Shown here in pieces: positions 8,870 through 21,259 of a DNA stretch of 64,000 nucleotides. The translations under genes and the position numbers were made by a program. The notes beneath the pieces were generated by a model, which made no database searches, was not told the origin of the DNA, and worked only from the letters and a program-made list of their open reading frames with translations. Source of the stretch: DYFX01 sp964400625. Lineage in GTDB: Bacteria > Patescibacteriota > Patescibacteriia > SG8-24 > DYFX01. The stretch spans positions 109,013-173,012 of the forward strand of contig CAYNUS010000002.1 of assembly GCA_964400625.1 (NCBI GenBank), given 5' to 3'. Position 1 is the stretch's first letter. Each line of letters starts with the position of its first letter.

Positions 8870-9967
8870 CTAGCCGCGGACGAACCTGATGAACGGGCCC
8901 GTCTCGATGACGACGACATCCTCGCCGGACTCGGCGGCGGCGACGCGTCCGAGCTTGGCGGTGGAATCGTAGATCTCGCCGTCGATGGTGTGGCGCATGG
9001 GGCCGGCGTAGCGGATGACCATGCGGTCGGTGACGAGCTCCTCGACGGAGCCGACGAGCGGCGCGCCGAGGGCGAACCCGGGAAGGTTCATGGCGCTCCG
9101 CCAGAAGCCGTTCTCGTGGCAGACGGCGTGGAAGCACGCGAGCCGTTCGCCGGCGCGGTGCGTGACCTTGAGGAGCGAGTGGATCTCGCGGAGCGACGAG
9201 GCGATGACGCCGTTGAAGCGGTCCATCGCGACCTCGCGTTCCGCGCCGTCGCGTCCACGCCCCGAGATCGAAGCCTCGAAGCGCCGGAAGATGGACGGGC
9301 GCCGCCAAGGCGACAGCCGGCCGAGCGTCTCGCGCCAGACGATCGACGCGCCGGCCTTGGCCGCGCGCCACGGTCCCGGCTCGTGCCGGTAGTACTCGTC
9401 GAGCGCGTTCACCGGCAGGCCGGAGCCGTAGATGAAGCCGTGGCGGTCGTTGATCTTGAGGATCGGGCAGACGACGATGTCGCGCGGGATGCCGCGGCGG
9501 ATCTTCTCGCAGACGACGTCGAGCGCGTCGAGCGGCGCCTGGCCGAGCAGGTTGAGGGCGTTCGGCACGACGTTCTTGGTCCCGCCGCCGATCACGACGA
9601 CTTCCGGAGCGTGCTCCGGGTCGTGCGTCAGGAAGCGGAGGAACTCCTCGTCCTCGCCGAGCGTCTTCTGCGTGGTGCCGTCGCCGCCGAAGAGGACGAC
9701 GACCTCGGGAGGATCGTCCCGCATCGTGCGTTCCTTGGCCTCGGCGAGCTCGTCGAGGTCCTGGGTGAGATTGAGCTCCACGTAGGCGGAATGCCCGCGG
9801 ACGGGCTTCGTCGGGAAGTGCCTGCGGAGCGCGCTCTCGACGCCGACCCTGAGCTTCTCGCGGTCCATGCCGAGCCCCGCCTTCTTGGCGTTGCCGAACA
9901 TGGCGATCTTCTTGACGCGTTTCTCGGCGCGCCGCTTCTGGAATCGTGAAACGATGCCTTCGGCCAT
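8870..9967 (-). CDS. Diacylglycerol-kinase-family lipid kinase
   Basis: The 365-residue product has the DAGK catalytic motif VVVLFGGDGTTQ (GGDGT at 94-98) and GGGTKNVVPNALN at 127-139, equivalent to the family's PxGTxND segment. The predicted reaction is ATP-dependent phosphorylation of a lipid hydroxyl, substrate unknown. The C-terminal half forms the beta-sandwich expected for DgkB/YegS/sphingosine-kinase relatives. The ATG at 9967 is preceded by AAGGAGG; an upstream extension lacks homology. It is a single-gene unit. Confidence 0.82.
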   Translation of the reverse strand: MAEGIVSRFQKRRAEKRVKKIAMFGNAKKAGLGMDREKLRVGVESALRRHFPTKPVRGHSAYVELNLTQDLDELAEAKERTMRDDPPEVVVLFGGDGTTQKTLGEDEEFLRFLTHDPEHAPEVVVIGGGTKNVVPNALNLLGQAPLDALDVVCEKIRRGIPRDIVVCPILKINDRHGFIYGSGLPVNALDEYYRHEPGPWRAAKAGASIVWRETLGRLSPWRRPSIFRRFEASISGRGRDGAEREVAMDRFNGVIASSLREIHSLLKVTHRAGERLACFHAVCHENGFWRSAMNLPGFALGAPLVGSVEELVTDRMVIRYAGPMRHTIDGEIYDSTAKLGRVAAAESGEDVVVIETGPFIRFVRG

Positions 9968-10003
9968 GGCGGCCTCCTTGAAAGAACTGGCGGTACCATA
10001 GAC

Positions 10004-10033
10004 GAAAAAAGGCCCTCCTTGCAAGGAGGGCCT
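10004..10033 (-). terminator. Terminator of the gyrA-containing cluster
   Basis: AGGCCCTCCTT and AAGGAGGGCCT form a perfect 11-bp stem with a very short loop, followed by TTTTTT on the minus strand. Confidence 0.85.
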
Positions 10034-10362
10034 CACGCCCGCGCGGCGGGAAAGAACGTCAGGCGGGCGCGTCCGGCGTCTACGGGGCGTTCCATCATGA
10101 ACGCGCCGCGCCGGACGATGCCGATGAAGCGCTGGAGCGCCTCGTCGTAGATCAGGTAGGAGCCCTGCGGGTCGGCGTCCTCCTCGTTGTGGATCCTGAT
10201 CCGCGAGGCCGTCGCGGCGGGATCGAACGTCGCGTGGAGCCTCTTCCGGCCGAACAGGTGGCCGTGCAGATGCATCAAGACGACGAGGTCGGCGTCAGAC
10301 AGGTCCGGACTTGCCCTCCGTATGAGGGCGGTCGGCGGCGGCTTTTTCCCGGTTCCGCTCAT
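10033..10362 (-). CDS. Small hypothetical protein
   Basis: I do not recognise this 109-residue protein. The centre contains LVVLMHLHGHLFGRKRLHATFDP and the C-terminal half reads like a small beta domain ending in LTFFPAARA. GGGAGG lies six bases before the ATG at 10362, whereas the GTG two codons upstream abuts that site. The first 68 bases overlap the 3' end of the DUF1189 gene, so translation is probably coupled. It is the last gene of the cluster that includes gyrA. Confidence 0.6.
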   Translation of the reverse strand: MSGTGKKPPPTALIRRASPDLSDADLVVLMHLHGHLFGRKRLHATFDPAATASRIRIHNEEDADPQGSYLIYDEALQRFIGIVRRGAFMMERPVDAGRARLTFFPAARA

Positions 10363-11146
10363 GCGCACCTCCCTTGACCGTATCGTACGCTATCCAGGCG
10401 ATGAACGCCCAGTAGACGAGGTCCGGCAGCATCGAGGCTTGCGCCACGCCCTGCAGGATCATGCTGAGGACGATGGCGGCCGTCGCGGCGTACGACGCTG
10501 CGATGAAGGACGCGCGCCACGGCTGCGGACGCTTCCAGAGCTTGAGGATGAGCCAGAGGGCGAAGCCGTGGATGAGCGCGTTCAGCAGGAAGCCGCCCCA
10601 GAACGTCAGGAACATGAAGACGAGCGCGAGGAGCGACGCGACGAAGAGCGCGAGCGGCGCCCAGCGCGCGATGTCGGCCATGAGGTCCTCGCGGGTCACG
10701 CGGAAGTCCGGCGCGCGGGAGAAGTCGACCGTCTCGCCGCCGACGTCGTCGCTCTGCTCGATGCCGGTCTGTCCGACCACGATGCCGCTCTCCCCTTCCT
10801 GGAGGCTGAGCGTCGAGCTGGCGGTGTTCACGATGACGACCGCGCCCTCGCTGCGGAAGACGAGCGGCTCCTGGAGGTTGTTGGAGAGCTTGCCGTCCTT
10901 CATCTCGAAGACCGTGCCGGGCGGGATGTCGGTCCGGAGGCCTTCGGCGACGTGCTGGGAGACCTGCCGCAGGCCGACGAAGAACATGACGGCGATCGGG
11001 AGCGTCCAGACCACGGCGAACATCGCCAGGTAGCCGACGGCGTCGCCGGTCTTGCGCGCGCCGGCGGTGCGGTAGAACTCGACGCGCGTCGCGGCTTCAT
11101 ACGCCGTGCGCGCCCACTGCTTCACCCAGCCGAAGAAGGCTTTCAT
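10295..11146 (-). CDS. DUF1189-family membrane protein
   Basis: A 283-residue integral membrane protein. The N terminus (EFYRTAGARKTGDAVGYLAMFAVVWTLP) fits DUF1189: a short cytoplasmic helix, then a first membrane segment around residues 37-57. An extracytoplasmic domain of about 110 residues follows, then three or four membrane segments from about residue 165. Function is unknown. Its start lies one base after the gyrA stop, which argues for co-transcription. Confidence 0.75.
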   Translation of the reverse strand: MKAFFGWVKQWARTAYEAATRVEFYRTAGARKTGDAVGYLAMFAVVWTLPIAVMFFVGLRQVSQHVAEGLRTDIPPGTVFEMKDGKLSNNLQEPLVFRSEGAVVIVNTASSTLSLQEGESGIVVGQTGIEQSDDVGGETVDFSRAPDFRVTREDLMADIARWAPLALFVASLLALVFMFLTFWGGFLLNALIHGFALWLILKLWKRPQPWRASFIAASYAATAAIVLSMILQGVAQASMLPDLVYWAFIAWIAYDTVKGGAHERNREKAAADRPHTEGKSGPV

Positions 11147-11147
11147 C

Positions 11148-13622
<2,475 letters not shown>

Positions 13623-13631
13623 ATGGGAGCG

Positions 13632-14036
13632 TCAGGGCGTTTCGGGAGTTTCAGGAGTCTCGGGCGTGCCGCTCGCGGCGGCGCGGGCTTCGATCTTGGC
13701 TTTCAGGATGAGGGCCGCGTCGGCCTGGGTCTTGCCGGTCGAGGTCAGCCGGAGGAGCGACGCCTTCACGCCGGTCAGGTCCTGGTAGACGGGTTTCGCC
13801 CGATCGAGCAGGTCCTCGTCGAGGAGCGACCAGCGCGGGGCGTCGAAGGCGAAGCCCTGCGCCGGCATCCGGGACTTGAAGGTCGCCACGTAGAGGCTCG
13901 CGATGACGAGCGTCGTGAATCCGACCGCCACGCCGAGCTGGAGCTGCTGCTCGAAGCGGCTGCGCCGACGCCGCAACGGCACGCGCGCGGGTTCGCTCGT
14001 GAGGATCCTACGCGCCTTGTGCGTGGCGTGCGGCAT
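13632..14036 (-). CDS. Single-pass membrane protein with TPE-repeat tail
   Basis: An unrecognised 134-residue protein. A basic N terminus (RRRRSR) is followed by one membrane helix (LGVAVGFTTLVIASLYVA), then an alpha-helical soluble segment and a short C-terminal repeat of TPE units. It lies nine bases before gyrA and six bases after the MBL-fold gene, so it is part of the gyrA cluster. The basic side of the helix suggests the N terminus is inside and the tail outside. Confidence 0.6.
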   Translation of the reverse strand: MPHATHKARRILTSEPARVPLRRRRSRFEQQLQLGVAVGFTTLVIASLYVATFKSRMPAQGFAFDAPRWSLLDEDLLDRAKPVYQDLTGVKASLLRLTSTGKTQADAALILKAKIEARAAASGTPETPETPETP

Positions 14037-14042
14037 GCGGTT

Positions 14043-14693
14043 CTAGGCTTTCGAAAGGAGGACGATGAAGGTCTCTTCCTGCGGCAGGTCCTTCTTCAGG
14101 ACCTTCCACTTGTCGGTCTCGATCGTCTTGGCGCCGACTTCCTTCACGAACGGCTCGACGGCGCCGGCGGAAAGCGCGAGGTCCTTCATCTTGTGGTGCA
14201 TCGGGATGACGATGCGCGGCTCCATGCGGCTCACGAGGTCGGCCGCGGCCTGCGCCGCGAGGACGTCTCCCCCGCCGACGGGGATCATGAGCACGTCGAC
14301 TTCGCCGAGCTGGGCGAGCTGCTCGTCGGTGAGCGGGACGGAGAGGCCGCCGAGATGCGTGACGCGCATGTCGTCGATCGTGAACTGGAAGATGACGTTC
14401 TTGTGATAGTCCTTCGGCTCCGGCTTCTCGTGCATCGCGGGCGTGCCGTAGATGGGGATGCCTTTCACCTCGTACTCGCCCGGGTGCTCGACGAGGAACG
14501 CGCCTTCCGCGACCGCCTCGAGATTGTTGTGGTGGTCGTGCGTGCGGCGGCTCACGGTGACGATGTCGGCCGCGAGGTTGCGCGGCAGTTTCCCGATCTT
14601 CTCGGAGTACGGATCGGTCACGATGGTCACCTCGTCGTTGCCGATCTTCGTCGTGATCTTGAAGCAGGAAACGCCCAGAAACTGTATCGTCAT
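14043..14693 (-). CDS. MBL-fold metal-dependent hydrolase
   Basis: A 216-residue metallo-beta-lactamase-fold protein of the UlaG/UPF0173-like kind. It has the metal motif THDHHN at 51-56, VEHPGEYEV and PMHHK near the C terminus. The substrate cannot be read from the sequence. The start MTIQFLGVSCFKI at 14693 is set by homology; the longer frame runs into the promoter. It is the first gene of the gyrA cluster. Confidence 0.85.
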   Translation of the reverse strand: MTIQFLGVSCFKITTKIGNDEVTIVTDPYSEKIGKLPRNLAADIVTVSRRTHDHHNNLEAVAEGAFLVEHPGEYEVKGIPIYGTPAMHEKPEPKDYHKNVIFQFTIDDMRVTHLGGLSVPLTDEQLAQLGEVDVLMIPVGGGDVLAAQAAADLVSRMEPRIVIPMHHKMKDLALSAGAVEPFVKEVGAKTIETDKWKVLKKDLPQEETFIVLLSKA

Positions 14694-14723
14694 GTGGAAC
14701 GGGTGAGGCTGTTTTACGGGGTC

Positions 14724-14752
14724 AGCGTAGCATCGCGGACCGCGCCGGGCAA
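14724..14752 (-). promoter_or_regulatory. Promoter of the MBL-gyrA cluster
   Basis: TTGCCC and TACGCT with a 17-base spacer on the minus strand, about 30 bases before the first gene. Confidence 0.55.
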
Positions 14753-14768
14753 GGGGGGCCGGAAACGA

Positions 14769-14792
14769 AAAAGACCCCCGCAAGGAGGGTCA
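14769..14792 (-). terminator. Terminator of the 97-residue membrane protein
   Basis: GACCC and GGGTC arms followed by TTTTTC on the minus strand, overlapping the stop codon. Confidence 0.65.
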
Positions 14793-15083
14793 GAAGAGGA
14801 AGGAAGCCCAGAGGAGCGTGAGCGCGAGGCCGACGCCGACGATGACGACATAGACGCCGGAGGGGACGCGGCGGGCCGGGTCGAAGAGGCGCGCGCCTCC
14901 GTAGACCGCGATGGCGAGGCCGACCGCGACGCTGCAGACGGCCTGCGCGGCCGGCGCGCCCCGGAAGACGAGGCTCCGGAGCAGGGCCGCGGCGACCCCG
15001 ACGACCAGCGCGATGACGATGACGTTCCCGACGCCGATGCGCCGGCCATCGCGGACCGGCGACGGCGGATCTTGGTGTCTCAC
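14790..15083 (-). CDS. Small membrane protein
   Basis: A 97-residue unrecognised protein with three hydrophobic segments (VIVIALVVGVAAALL, AVCSVAVGLAIAVYG, VYVVIVGVGLALTLLW). The start is a GTG at 15083, preferred because AGGAG stands six bases upstream; a longer ATG frame would run back into the divergent rpsA promoter. It is divergent from rpsA. Confidence 0.6.
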   Translation of the reverse strand: MRHQDPPSPVRDGRRIGVGNVIVIALVVGVAAALLRSLVFRGAPAAQAVCSVAVGLAIAVYGGARLFDPARRVPSGVYVVIVGVGLALTLLWASFLF

Positions 15084-15147
15084 GGGGGGCTCCTGGGGGA
15101 TGGTGAAAGGTGCGGACTGGCCGGAATGTAGCAGGGGGCGCGGGGAC

Positions 15148-15176
15148 TTGCCAAATATGGCGGTTTTCCCTATACT
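15148..15176 (+). promoter_or_regulatory. Promoter of rpsA
   Basis: TTGCCA and TATACT with a 17-base spacer. The predicted start of transcription is near 15183. Confidence 0.8.
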
Positions 15177-15182
15177 CCCCGT

Positions 15183-15271
15183 GCCTTTTAAAGGAGCCAC
15201 CGGGCGGCTCCCGTAACTCGTAACCCAGCCCGATTTTAAGTATTAAAAGGCTAATTCTTAACCTTATTCCT
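15183..15271 (+). promoter_or_regulatory. Structured 5' leader of rpsA
   Basis: CCTTTTAA at 15184-15191 pairs with TTAAAAGG at 15243-15250 and encloses a hairpin with arms GGAGCC / GGCTCC. The last 20 bases before the ATG are AT-rich and contain no Shine-Dalgarno sequence. This resembles in principle the S1 autoregulatory leaders of other bacteria, though the sequence is not one I recognise. Confidence 0.5.
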
Positions 15272-16408
15272 ATGTCCAACACCAAAACCGCGGCCGTCGA
15301 CCTGAAGACCCTCCTTGCCGACAAGGACTGGCTGAAGATCCCGAAGGTCGCCGACGTCGTCAAAGGCAAGGTGATCTCGATCGCCAAGAACGAGATCCGC
15401 GTCGACATCGACGGCTACAAGACCGGCGTCGTCCGCGGCCGCGAGATCTTCGCGGAAGCCGGCGAATACGACGGCCTCAAGCCCGGCGACGAGGTCGAGG
15501 CGACCGTCATCGAGCTCGAGAACGAGCTCGGCGAGGTCGAACTCTCCTTCCGCTACGCCGGACAGCAGCGCGCCTGGGACACGCTCCGCAAGATGATCGA
15601 CACGGGCGAGCTCATCCCCGCCAAGATCGTCGAGGCCAACAAGGGCGGCCTGCTCGTCCGCGTGAACCACGTGAACGGCTTCCTCCCGGTCTCCCAGCTC
15701 TCCCCCGACAACTACCCGCGCGTCTCCGGCGGCGACAAGATCAAGATCCTCGAGAAGCTCAAGAGCTTCGTCGGCACCTCCATGAACGTGAAGGTCATCG
15801 ACGTGAACGAGCGCGAGGAGAAGCTCATCGTCTCCGAGAAGGCCGTCTGGGAAGAGGCGCAGAAGGGCGTCCTCGACAAGTACAAGGTCGGCGACGTCGT
15901 CGAAGGCGTCATCACGGCCATCGCGGACTTCGGCGTCTTCGTGAAGTTCGACAACCTCGAGGGCCTCGTCCACATCTCCGAGATCGCCTGGCAGCGCATC
16001 GACCACCCGCGCGACCTCGTGAAGGTCGGCGAGACGGTCAAGGCCGAGGTCATCGGCATCGAGGGCTCCAAGATCTTCCTCTCCATGAAGAAGCTCATCC
16101 AGGACCCCTGGAAGACCGTCGGCGAGAAGTACAAGGTCGGCGACACGGTCGAAGGCAAGGTGCTCAAGGTCAACCCGTTCGGCTTCTTCGTCGAGCTGGA
16201 CCGCGACATCCACGGCCTCGCCCACATCTCCGAGCTCTCCAAGAAGCCGGTGAAGAACGTGAGCGACATCGCCAAGATCGGCGACACCATGAAATTCAAG
16301 ATCGTCTCGATCGAGCCGGAACAGCATCGCCTGGGCCTCTCGCTGAAGGCGCTGGAAGAGGGCGGTTCCGACAAGACGGAAGCGTCGGCGGAAGAAACGA
16401 AGGGCTAA
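15272..16408 (+). CDS. rpsA: 30S ribosomal protein bS1
   Basis: S1 binds mRNA on the 30S subunit. The 378-residue product has four S1 (OB-fold) repeats at roughly 29-93, 108-175, 193-259 and 277-345. The last two carry the classic VEGVITAIADFGVFVKF...GLVHISEI pattern. It is shorter than the six-domain S1 of Proteobacteria and comparable to the short S1 of many other phyla. A charged low-complexity tail ends the protein. There is no Shine-Dalgarno sequence before the ATG, and the leader is structured. ftsH follows on the same strand. Confidence 0.94.
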   Translation: MSNTKTAAVDLKTLLADKDWLKIPKVADVVKGKVISIAKNEIRVDIDGYKTGVVRGREIFAEAGEYDGLKPGDEVEATVIELENELGEVELSFRYAGQQRAWDTLRKMIDTGELIPAKIVEANKGGLLVRVNHVNGFLPVSQLSPDNYPRVSGGDKIKILEKLKSFVGTSMNVKVIDVNEREEKLIVSEKAVWEEAQKGVLDKYKVGDVVEGVITAIADFGVFVKFDNLEGLVHISEIAWQRIDHPRDLVKVGETVKAEVIGIEGSKIFLSMKKLIQDPWKTVGEKYKVGDTVEGKVLKVNPFGFFVELDRDIHGLAHISELSKKPVKNVSDIAKIGDTMKFKIVSIEPEQHRLGLSLKALEEGGSDKTEASAEETKG

Positions 16409-16471
16409 GCGCCTCGCGGCGCGGTCGCCCCGGGAACCCGCCGGGCTTCCGGGGCCCGAACCACATCTCCC

Positions 16472-18286
<1,815 letters not shown>

Positions 18287-18305
18287 GACATCCGCCGGCG
18301 CTTTC

Positions 18306-18351
18306 GGGGATGCCTGCTGCGGTACCAACGGGTACCTCCGCAGGCATCCCC
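18306..18351 (+). terminator. Large hairpin after ftsH
   Basis: GGGGATGCCTGC and GCAGGCATCCCC pair perfectly, and the interior adds a GGTACC-containing stem. No T tract follows, so this is either an atypical terminator or an mRNA-end stabiliser. Confidence 0.5.
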
Positions 18352-18442
18352 TACGCGCCTACCATTCGGTCGGACTGGGCAGCGAGCCGGTGGCTCGCGT
18401 CTGGAGGCCAAGTGCAGGACCTCTCCTTGGGTGGAATAAGAA

Positions 18443-18478
18443 AAAGGAAAAGACCGGCTCCCGAAAGGGGCCGGTCTT
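18443..18478 (-). terminator. Terminator of the 217-residue gene
   Basis: AAGACCGG and CCGGTCTT outer arms plus inner GC pairs, followed by TTTTCC and TTTTTC on the minus strand. The stretch 18352-18442 before it holds no gene that I can see. Confidence 0.7.
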
Positions 18479-18483
18479 GCGTT

Positions 18484-19137
18484 TCAGCGGCGGCGGCGGA
18501 ACGCGGCGTCGCGCATGAGGCGGCGGACGCGGTAGCGGGCGCCGATGACGGCGGCGGCGAATCCGCCGAAGGCTTCGGGCGCGCGGGCCGCGTCGTCGAC
18601 GATCGGACTGCGGCCGAAGCCGTCGCAGGCCTCGTCCCAATCGGCGGCCGCGATGAGCGCCTTGTGGCGCCTCAGGAACTGGGCGGCCTGGCGGCGCGAG
18701 TGGAACGTCTCGAGGAGCGGGCCGGCGTGCGTGCGGACGACGCCGAAGCCCGATTCGATCTCCGGCGCGTACGGCAGGACGAAGGCGTCGAGGCCGGGCG
18801 TCTCGCCGTAGACGGCCTGTTCGAGCCGGTCGAGGAGCGGCATCACCTCGAACGCCGCCTCCATGAGGATCTGGAGCGACGGCGTCGCGGCCACCGTGAC
18901 GGACGGGGCGTCGGAACGCTCGGGTAGGACGGACGCTTCGGCGACCTCGACCGACAGCCGGTAGCGCTCGTCGCGCGTCCGGGCGCGTTTCTCGGCGAGC
19001 AGGCGGAGCGTCTCGTCGCGGCCGCGCGTGACATGCAGGACGAGCCTGCCGCCTTCCGCGGTGAAGACGAGCGCGCTGGGGCGGACATAGGCGGTGGCCG
19101 CTTGCGGCACCGCGATCGCGATGATGCCGTCTTCCAT
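18484..19137 (-). CDS. Hypothetical protein
   Basis: An unrecognised 217-residue soluble protein with a beta-rich first half (IIAIAVPQAATAYVRPS, GRLVLHVTRGRDETLRLL), a more helical second half and a very basic C terminus (RYRVRRLMRDAAFRRRR). The ATG at 19137 is preceded by AAAGGAGG at a good spacing. It is a single-gene unit between terminators. Confidence 0.65.
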   Translation of the reverse strand: MEDGIIAIAVPQAATAYVRPSALVFTAEGGRLVLHVTRGRDETLRLLAEKRARTRDERYRLSVEVAEASVLPERSDAPSVTVAATPSLQILMEAAFEVMPLLDRLEQAVYGETPGLDAFVLPYAPEIESGFGVVRTHAGPLLETFHSRRQAAQFLRRHKALIAAADWDEACDGFGRSPIVDDAARAPEAFGGFAAAVIGARYRVRRLMRDAAFRRRR

Positions 19138-19206
19138 GGCGGCCTCCTTTCAAGGTCCTGCTTCCACGCTAGTGCGCGCGGGAGGGCTCCGTCAAGGAAC
19201 GGGGAC

Positions 19207-19239
19207 GAAAAAGGACCGTCCGTCGGGCGGATCGGTCCT
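19207..19239 (-). terminator. Terminator of the nuclease-like gene
   Basis: AGGACCG and CGGTCCT arms followed by TTTTTCG on the minus strand. Confidence 0.65.
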
Positions 19240-19243
19240 GGAG

Positions 19244-20098
19244 CTAGCCGGTCGACGCTTCGGCCAAGGTACGGAGGCGCGCGGCCGAGGCCGGCAGGAT
19301 CCGCGCGAGCGTCTCCTGCAGCGGCCGCCGCAGGCCCGGGCAGTCCAGCTCCTGGAACAGGGAGGACTTGCTCCCGACGCGGACGAGGAGCGCGTGCCAC
19401 TTCCCGCCGGTGCGGGTCCCGTACGCGCGGACGCCGCGGATGAAGTCCCGCAGGTACGGATCGAGCTTCGAGGCGGCCGCGAGATCGTCCGTCGGATACG
19501 CCGTGCAGGACGTCCAGGCCTCGCCGTGGTCGTTCTTGACCTGGAGGCAGACGCCTTCGCGCGCCTGCGCGTCGTAGGCCACGAGATCGACCTTGTCGGC
19601 CATGTCCGTCCGGACGGACGGCAGGTAGACGTCGAGACCGTCGGCGGCGAGCACGCTCGCGACGCGCGCGGCGGCCATGGCGCCGGAACAGGTGGTGCGC
19701 CATTCCGTGACGTCCGCGACGCCGATGCGGTGGCCCTCCTCGAACACCTCCTGGCGCATGGTTTCGGGCATGGCGAGGAAGGCTTGGGTGAACCGCTGCT
19801 GGGCGGACGCCAGGTGGGTCGTCAGCGGACTGCGCTTCTTCCGCGAGCCTTCGTCAGGCCGCGCGCAACCGAGCTGGAAGGCCGCATGCAGGGCATGCAG
19901 CGAGGCGCCGACGCCCCGGGAGAGCGTGCGGAGGCGGCGGTCGATCTGCGGCGGAGGGTCCGGGGGCGCGTCGTGCGGATCCCAGACGTACCCTCGTCCG
20001 AGGCGGTACGCGGTCCGCATCGCGTCGATCAGGTCGACCGCGACGGGTTCGGGCCGCTCCGGGACGGAGAGGCGCGTGCCGTAGCTCGTGTCGCTCAT
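19244..20098 (-). CDS. Hypothetical protein, possible PD-(D/E)XK nuclease fold
   Basis: A 284-residue protein that I do not recognise. The central part reads DKVDLVAYDAQAREGVCLQVKND. An Asp at the end of one strand followed by Q-x-K on the next is the layout of a PD-(D/E)XK active site with Gln in the Glu position. An N-terminal helical region with no known motif precedes it. The start MSDTSYG at 20098 is preferred over a longer arginine-rich frame. The nuclease assignment is inference from one motif. Confidence 0.55.
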   Translation of the reverse strand: MSDTSYGTRLSVPERPEPVAVDLIDAMRTAYRLGRGYVWDPHDAPPDPPPQIDRRLRTLSRGVGASLHALHAAFQLGCARPDEGSRKKRSPLTTHLASAQQRFTQAFLAMPETMRQEVFEEGHRIGVADVTEWRTTCSGAMAAARVASVLAADGLDVYLPSVRTDMADKVDLVAYDAQAREGVCLQVKNDHGEAWTSCTAYPTDDLAAASKLDPYLRDFIRGVRAYGTRTGGKWHALLVRVGSKSSLFQELDCPGLRRPLQETLARILPASAARLRTLAEASTG

Positions 20099-20166
20099 GA
20101 AAGGCCTTTCTTGCCGCCGCGAGGGACGACGCCGCACCGTAGCAGTTTCCGGGGAGCCGGTCAAGC

Positions 20167-20196
20167 TTGGGCAGGCGGAGGAGAATCCTGTATACT
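20167..20196 (+). promoter_or_regulatory. Promoter of the membrane protein-pilB pair
   Basis: TTGGGC and TATACT with an 18-base spacer, about 35 bases before the ATG at 20230. Confidence 0.55.
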
Positions 20197-20229
20197 TAGG
20201 GCACTATGTTCGATTCACTAGGAGGAAAT

Positions 20230-21225
20230 ATGACCAAACCGTCCGGCGCGTTCTACCGCCATATCCTGGCGGACGCCTGGAAGTCCGTGCGCAAGAACAA
20301 GGCGCTCTGGATTCTGGGCTTCTTCGTCTCGTTCCTCGGCAACGGGGGCGTCTATGAGCTTCTCGTCCAGGGCACGGGCCGCCTCGGCCTCGACGAGGAC
20401 TTCGGCGGCTTCTTCGGCCTCGGCCAGATCGCGGCCGAAGGCAGCCTCGGGGCGGCGCTCGGGTCGGCCGGCGCGCAGAACGTCGTCGTCATGCTGCTCG
20501 TGGCGCTCACGCTCCTCGGCCTCGCGGCGGTCGCCGTCTGGGTCGTGGTCTCCGCGCAGGGCGGACTCATCATGGGCGCGCGCGACGCCGAACGCGGACG
20601 CAAGACGACCTTCGGTTCCCTCTTCGCCGCCGGCAACGAGGTGGCCTGGCCGCTCTTCGTCCTGAATGCCCTCTCGCGCCTCGCGATGATGGCGTTCTTC
20701 TACCTCCTCCTTTCGCTCACGATCCTCTACCTGGCCGACGCCAACCTCTGGAGCTCGTTCTCCTACTTGGCCGGCTTCCTCCTCCTCATCCCGCTCACGC
20801 TCATCATCGGCTTCGTGACGATCTACGCGGCCTGCTACGTCACGCTCCAACGGCTGTCCGTCGTCTCCGCCATCGAGTCGGCCGTCGCGCTCTTCCGCAA
20901 GTACTGGCTGATGAGCCTCGAGACGGCGCTCTTGCTCTTCGGGGTGAACCTCGTCGCGGCGCTCGGCATCGCGGCGGCCACGACCGTCGCGGGCATCGTG
21001 CTCCTGCCGCTCCTGGTCGGCGCCTCGCTCGTCGAAGGCGGCGCGCTCGTCGGCCTCGTCATCGGCCTCGCGGGCCTCGCGGCCGTGGTGCTCCTCGCCA
21101 TCGTCGGCGGCGGCCTCGCGGCGTTCCAGTACGCCGTCTGGGTCCACCTCTTCACCGCGCTCCACCAGCGCGGCCACGGCGGCAAGTCCAAGCTCGCCCG
21201 CTGGTTCGAGAAGTTCATGAAGTAA
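20230..21225 (+). CDS. Multi-pass membrane protein
   Basis: A 331-residue protein with about six membrane segments, grouped around residues 85-115, 145-170, 175-205, 230-262 and 268-305. The N-terminal ADAWKSVRKNKALWILGFFVSFLGNGG is typical of small-genome bacterial membrane proteins related to the membrane domain of glycerophosphoryl diester phosphodiesterases. Function is unknown. The start at 20230 follows AGGAGG; the frame opens eight codons earlier. pilB follows after 34 bases on the same strand. Confidence 0.7.
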   Translation: MTKPSGAFYRHILADAWKSVRKNKALWILGFFVSFLGNGGVYELLVQGTGRLGLDEDFGGFFGLGQIAAEGSLGAALGSAGAQNVVVMLLVALTLLGLAAVAVWVVVSAQGGLIMGARDAERGRKTTFGSLFAAGNEVAWPLFVLNALSRLAMMAFFYLLLSLTILYLADANLWSSFSYLAGFLLLIPLTLIIGFVTIYAACYVTLQRLSVVSAIESAVALFRKYWLMSLETALLLFGVNLVAALGIAAATTVAGIVLLPLLVGASLVEGGALVGLVIGLAGLAAVVLLAIVGGGLAAFQYAVWVHLFTALHQRGHGGKSKLARWFEKFMK

Positions 21226-21259
21226 GACAGCGGCCCCGCCCGTCGGGGACGCCAGCACG

